This document shows, piece after piece, positions 61,361 to 64,000 of a stretch of DNA of 64,000 nucleotides. Each line of letters starts with the position of its first letter. The stretch's first letter is position 1. This DNA is from Syntrophus sp963665935. Lineage in GTDB: Bacteria; Desulfobacterota; Syntrophia; Syntrophales; Syntrophaceae. The notes below the pieces were generated by a model that searched no databases, had not been told where the DNA came from, and saw only the letters and a list, made by a program, of their open reading frames with translations. The translations under genes were made by a program, and so were the position numbers. The stretch spans positions 3,038,001 to 3,102,000 of the forward strand of contig OY762510.1 of the NCBI GenBank assembly GCA_963665935.1. Direction: 5' to 3'.

Positions 61361-62086
61361 ATGCCTCGGAATAAGCAGGTGTGGCAGGATGAGGAAAACA
61401 GAGAGAATCCGAAGGCTCCCAACAAAAAAGAGCTCGTCCGGTTTTCTCTGCGCACCTTTCTGGCCATGCTGGTCCTGCTGATCGTGATCTTTCCCTTTGT
61501 CGAGCTGATGCCGCACGGCATCCTGATCCTCTCTCTTCTCTTGACCCTGGTGCTGTTGTCGGCACTGCCGGCCATCGGCGGCCGACGCAGCACGCTGGTC
61601 TGGGGAATTGCTCTGGCGACACCGGCGCTGATCGGAAAATGGATTAATTATTTCCGTCCCGACCTGATGCCGCCGGAAATTTTTCTCTTGGCTGCTGCGC
61701 TCTTCTGTGGCTTCGTTGTGCTGAATCTCCTGGGTTTCATCCTCCGCACGCCGCGGGTCAGTCTGGATGTTCTCTGCGCCGCCATTGCCGACTATCTGAT
61801 GTTGGGGCTGCTCTGGTCCTTTGCCTATCAGCTTGTTGCGCAAATATTACCCGATTCATTTTACTTCACCCTGGGATCCGCTCCCAGGCACGTGCCGACA
61901 GGATTCGAGGCTTTTTATTTCAGTTTCGCCACCCTAATGACCGTGGGCTACGGCGACATCATCCCGGCGTCCAATTTTTCACGGATGCTGGCGATAACGG
62001 AGTCTATTGCCGGTGTGTTTTATGTCACCATCCTGGTCGCCCGGCTGGTTGCGATCTATTCATCCGAGGGCGGGAGGAAGCTGTAA
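61361..62086 (+). CDS. potassium-channel-like membrane protein, second copy
   Basis: The 241-residue protein has a charged front (residues 1-27), four or five hydrophobic helices and a channel domain with TLMTVGYGDIIPASN. A final helix is GVFYVTILVARLVAIYS. The GYGD filter shows a potassium channel. Its end resembles that of the channel at 57607 (ITVARLVSLYTV), so the two are diverged paralogues in one cluster. It is 38 bases after the lipoprotein gene and 42 before pqiA. There are no ligand-binding domains after the pore. Confidence 0.82.
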   Translation: MPRNKQVWQDEENRENPKAPNKKELVRFSLRTFLAMLVLLIVIFPFVELMPHGILILSLLLTLVLLSALPAIGGRRSTLVWGIALATPALIGKWINYFRPDLMPPEIFLLAAALFCGFVVLNLLGFILRTPRVSLDVLCAAIADYLMLGLLWSFAYQLVAQILPDSFYFTLGSAPRHVPTGFEAFYFSFATLMTVGYGDIIPASNFSRMLAITESIAGVFYVTILVARLVAIYSSEGGRKL

Positions 62087-62128
62087 CTTCGGCTGCAACA
62101 ATTGTCAGAATGATCAGAGATAACGAAA

Positions 62129-63451
62129 ATGAAACCTTTACCTGAAAACATCGTTGCCTGCCCTGATTGCGACCTGTTGCAACGTATCCCTATGCTTTCT
62201 TCCGGCGGGACGGCGAGCTGCCTGCGCTGCGGTCACACGCTCGCCTCCAGCAAGCCAGATTCCCTGGATCGGACCCTGGCCCTTACGGTTGCTGCGGTGA
62301 TTGTCCTGATCATCGCCAATGTAATGCCCCTCATGGGGCTGTCGGCTGTCGGTCGTCAGGCGAGTACGACGATCCTGGGCGGGGTACTGAAACTGTGGCA
62401 GCAGGGGCATCAGATTACGGCCGTACTGGTTGCCTTCTGCACGGTGGTCGCTCCAACGGTCCATATCGGGTTTACGCTGACCGTCCTGCTCGCCGTGCGA
62501 CAGACCCCGGCACCCATCTGGGTAGGAACGCTTCTGCGGATGGCTGAGTTCAACCAGCCCTGGGCGATGCTTGAAGTGATGATGCTCGGTATCCTGGTGG
62601 CCCTGATAAAAATCGCCGATCTGGCGACGGTGATTCCCGGTATCGGAATGTTTGCCGTTGGCGCCCTTATTTTGCTGATCGCAGCGATGACGGTCAGCTT
62701 TGACAAGCACGAGGTATGGTCACGAATCCGGTGGGTCGATAGAAAAGGTCCGCCATCGGAGGCATTCCCGGAATTAGAGGAACAGGCAAAAGGGGAGGTG
62801 GGAGGAAACGAAACTCCGGGAGAACTGATCGGCATCAAGCTGGGGCTTGTCCTGTGCGAGGGCTGCGGGCTGTTGACAAAGCCGACCGACCTTGAGGAGC
62901 CGGGGCATTGTCCGCGTTGCGGTCAGGAACTTGAGCTGCGCCGCCCAAACGCGATCCAGCGCACCTGGGCCCTGCTCATCGCAGCTTCGATCTGCTACAT
63001 CCCGGCGAACCTGCTGCCGGTGATGGGTACCACGACGCCGACCTACGCCGAGAAGGATACAATCATGAGCGGAGTCGTTCTGCTCTACGCGCATGGATCC
63101 TGGCCGCTGGCACTCATTGTTTTTATTGCCAGCGTGGTGATTCCCATGGCCAAGATTGTCGCCCTGTCATATCTGTTGATTTCTGTCCAATTTCGCTCTG
63201 TGCGGAGCCGGGAAGAGCGGATCCGGCTCTATCGGTTGGTCGAGATTGTCGGCCGATGGTCCATGCTTGATGTCTTTGTCGTCACCTTCGTCGTCGCCCT
63301 CGTCCAGCTCCAGCCGCTCATGTCCGTGTCGCCGGGCGCAGGAGTGGTGTTTTTCGCGGCCGTCGTCGTTCTGACCATGCTCGCAGCGGAAGCCTTCGAC
63401 CCCCGTCTAATCTGGGATTCCAGTAACAACAAGGAGGAACAAAATGACTGA
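62129..63451 (+). CDS. pqiA: PqiA-like membrane protein
   Basis: The 440-residue protein has two similar halves, each with a double CxxC zinc-ribbon-like site (CPDCDLLQ and CLRCG near residues 11-35; CEGCGLLT and CPRCG near 245-272), followed by four membrane helices. This is the PqiA family, inner-membrane partner of the MCE protein PqiB in lipid transport between membranes and in paraquat-linked stress. The last codons overlap the pqiB start by eight bases. The start ATG at 62129 has only a weak ribosome site. Confidence 0.9.
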   Translation: MKPLPENIVACPDCDLLQRIPMLSSGGTASCLRCGHTLASSKPDSLDRTLALTVAAVIVLIIANVMPLMGLSAVGRQASTTILGGVLKLWQQGHQITAVLVAFCTVVAPTVHIGFTLTVLLAVRQTPAPIWVGTLLRMAEFNQPWAMLEVMMLGILVALIKIADLATVIPGIGMFAVGALILLIAAMTVSFDKHEVWSRIRWVDRKGPPSEAFPELEEQAKGEVGGNETPGELIGIKLGLVLCEGCGLLTKPTDLEEPGHCPRCGQELELRRPNAIQRTWALLIAASICYIPANLLPVMGTTTPTYAEKDTIMSGVVLLYAHGSWPLALIVFIASVVIPMAKIVALSYLLISVQFRSVRSREERIRLYRLVEIVGRWSMLDVFVVTFVVALVQLQPLMSVSPGAGVVFFAAVVVLTMLAAEAFDPRLIWDSSNNKEEQND

Positions 63452-64000
63452 ATCTGCTGATTTCAACAATCTTCCCCAGGCCACTGCCAAAGAGAAAAAG
63501 AGAATGCGTTTCTCGGTGGTCTGGATCATCCCCATCGTGGCGGCACTCGTCGGCCTCGGGATAGCCATTCAGCAGATTCTGAGTAAAGGCCCGACGATCA
63601 CCATCGTTTTCAAAAAGGCTGAGGGGGTCGAAGAGGGAAAGACCCTTGTCAAGTACAAGGACGTCAACATCGGTCGAGTCGAGAAGGTGGAACTCTCCAA
63701 GGATTTCACAAAGGTCGTGGTGACGGCGAAGATCAACAAGAGCGCCGAGGGACTGATCGTCGATGACGCTAAATTCTGGGTTGAACAGCCACGCGTTTCC
63801 CTCAGCGGGGTTTCCGGAATCGGTACGCTGCTGTCCGGTAATCATATTGGACTGGAACTCGGAAAGTCCACCAAGGTAAGGCGGCAATTCGTCGGTCTCG
63901 AGGCGCCACCAGCTGTTACCATCGATCAGCCGGGTAGACAGTTTGTTCTTCAGGCGGACAACCTGGGGTCTGTGGGGATCGGCTCCCCTCTGTATTACCG
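63444..64000 (+). CDS. pqiB: PqiB-like MCE-domain protein, 3' end outside window
   Basis: The visible 185 codons start at ATG 63444 after AAGGAGG. They show a cytoplasmic front, one membrane helix (VVWIIPIVAALVGLGIAI, residues 24-41) and a first MCE domain (FKKAEGVEEGKTLVKYKDV, then GRVEKVELSK). A GVSGIGTLLSGNHIGLE block follows, and a second MCE domain begins at about residue 165. PqiB forms a syringe-like lipid channel across the periplasm with PqiA. The start overlaps the pqiA stop by eight bases. The rest of the gene lies beyond the window. Confidence 0.9.
   Translation, partial: MTESADFNNLPQATAKEKKRMRFSVVWIIPIVAALVGLGIAIQQILSKGPTITIVFKKAEGVEEGKTLVKYKDVNIGRVEKVELSKDFTKVVVTAKINKSAEGLIVDDAKFWVEQPRVSLSGVSGIGTLLSGNHIGLELGKSTKVRRQFVGLEAPPAVTIDQPGRQFVLQADNLGSVGIGSPLYY

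Noticed and set aside
1..64000. tRNA, rRNA, CRISPR arrays, integrase or attachment sites
   Set aside because: No T-arm-like motifs in a cloverleaf context, no regular repeats with spacers and no integrase were seen by eye; a covariance search would be decisive.

Overview
The window looks like a chromosomal segment of an anaerobic deltaproteobacterium, most likely of the Syntrophus/Smithella type (Syntrophaceae). The evidence is indirect. It includes a heterodisulfide-reductase-like iron-sulfur/cytochrome b pair, a tungsten-type aldehyde:ferredoxin oxidoreductase with a four-cluster ferredoxin subunit, a sigma-54 activator, PEP-CTERM-type surface proteins, a small SAP-domain protein of a type I associate with deltaproteobacteria, and moderate to high GC with codon use to match. 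No rRNA, tRNA or CRISPR array was recognised.

Layout. 1-3 kb: the end of a DUF2939 gene, then a minus-strand HdrD/HdrE-like redox pair. 3.4-14 kb: a SAP-domain small protein, a radical SAM protein, a small ORF and a complete recC-recB-recD operon. 14-17 kb: two minus-strand PEP-CTERM-type proteins, each with a strong terminator. A complete ISAzo13-like insertion sequence with imperfect terminal inverted repeats lies between them, and a structured leader precedes the first. 17.4-19.2 kb: two unknown small genes and a DUF362/ferredoxin protein. 19.4-33.6 kb: a sigma-54 activator, then a one-strand run of carbon genes: glycogen phosphorylase, class II aldolase, phosphofructokinase, DUF3300, DUF2950, pyruvate kinase, phosphoglycerate mutase, ferredoxin subunit and aldehyde:ferredoxin oxidoreductase. 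33.7-41.3 kb: a decay-rich zone around a six-PAS hybrid kinase, a universal stress protein and a Pit phosphate transporter. It holds remnants of an outer-membrane protein, a radical SAM protein, a DUF47 gene and a photolyase. 41.6-49 kb: housekeeping genes (thiamine-binding protein, YbaK, purC, nadB, pgi), an aromatic amino acid ammonia-lyase and a thioesterase. 49-64 kb: a spermidine-synthase-like membrane fusion, then a long one-strand envelope cluster. This cluster is an RND tripartite pump, two ion channels, a monooxygenase-fold protein, DUF3313, an unnamed periplasmic family, a SYLF-domain protein, a duplicated-domain lipoprotein, pqiA and the start of pqiB.

How the parts fit. The 21.8-33.6 kb run covers glycogen breakdown and most of lower glycolysis, but has no glyceraldehyde-3-phosphate dehydrogenase or phosphoglycerate kinase. 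The oxidoreductase at its end could bridge that gap by reducing ferredoxin, which is the most interesting metabolic hypothesis here. The 51.7-64 kb run reads as an envelope-stress island. It has an efflux pump, outer-membrane lipid-transport genes and two potassium-channel-like proteins, with a cluster of repeated ACCCTCAAC boxes upstream of the pump. A related hairpin lies upstream of glycogen phosphorylase. All functions are read from motifs and remembered family features; no database search was run.
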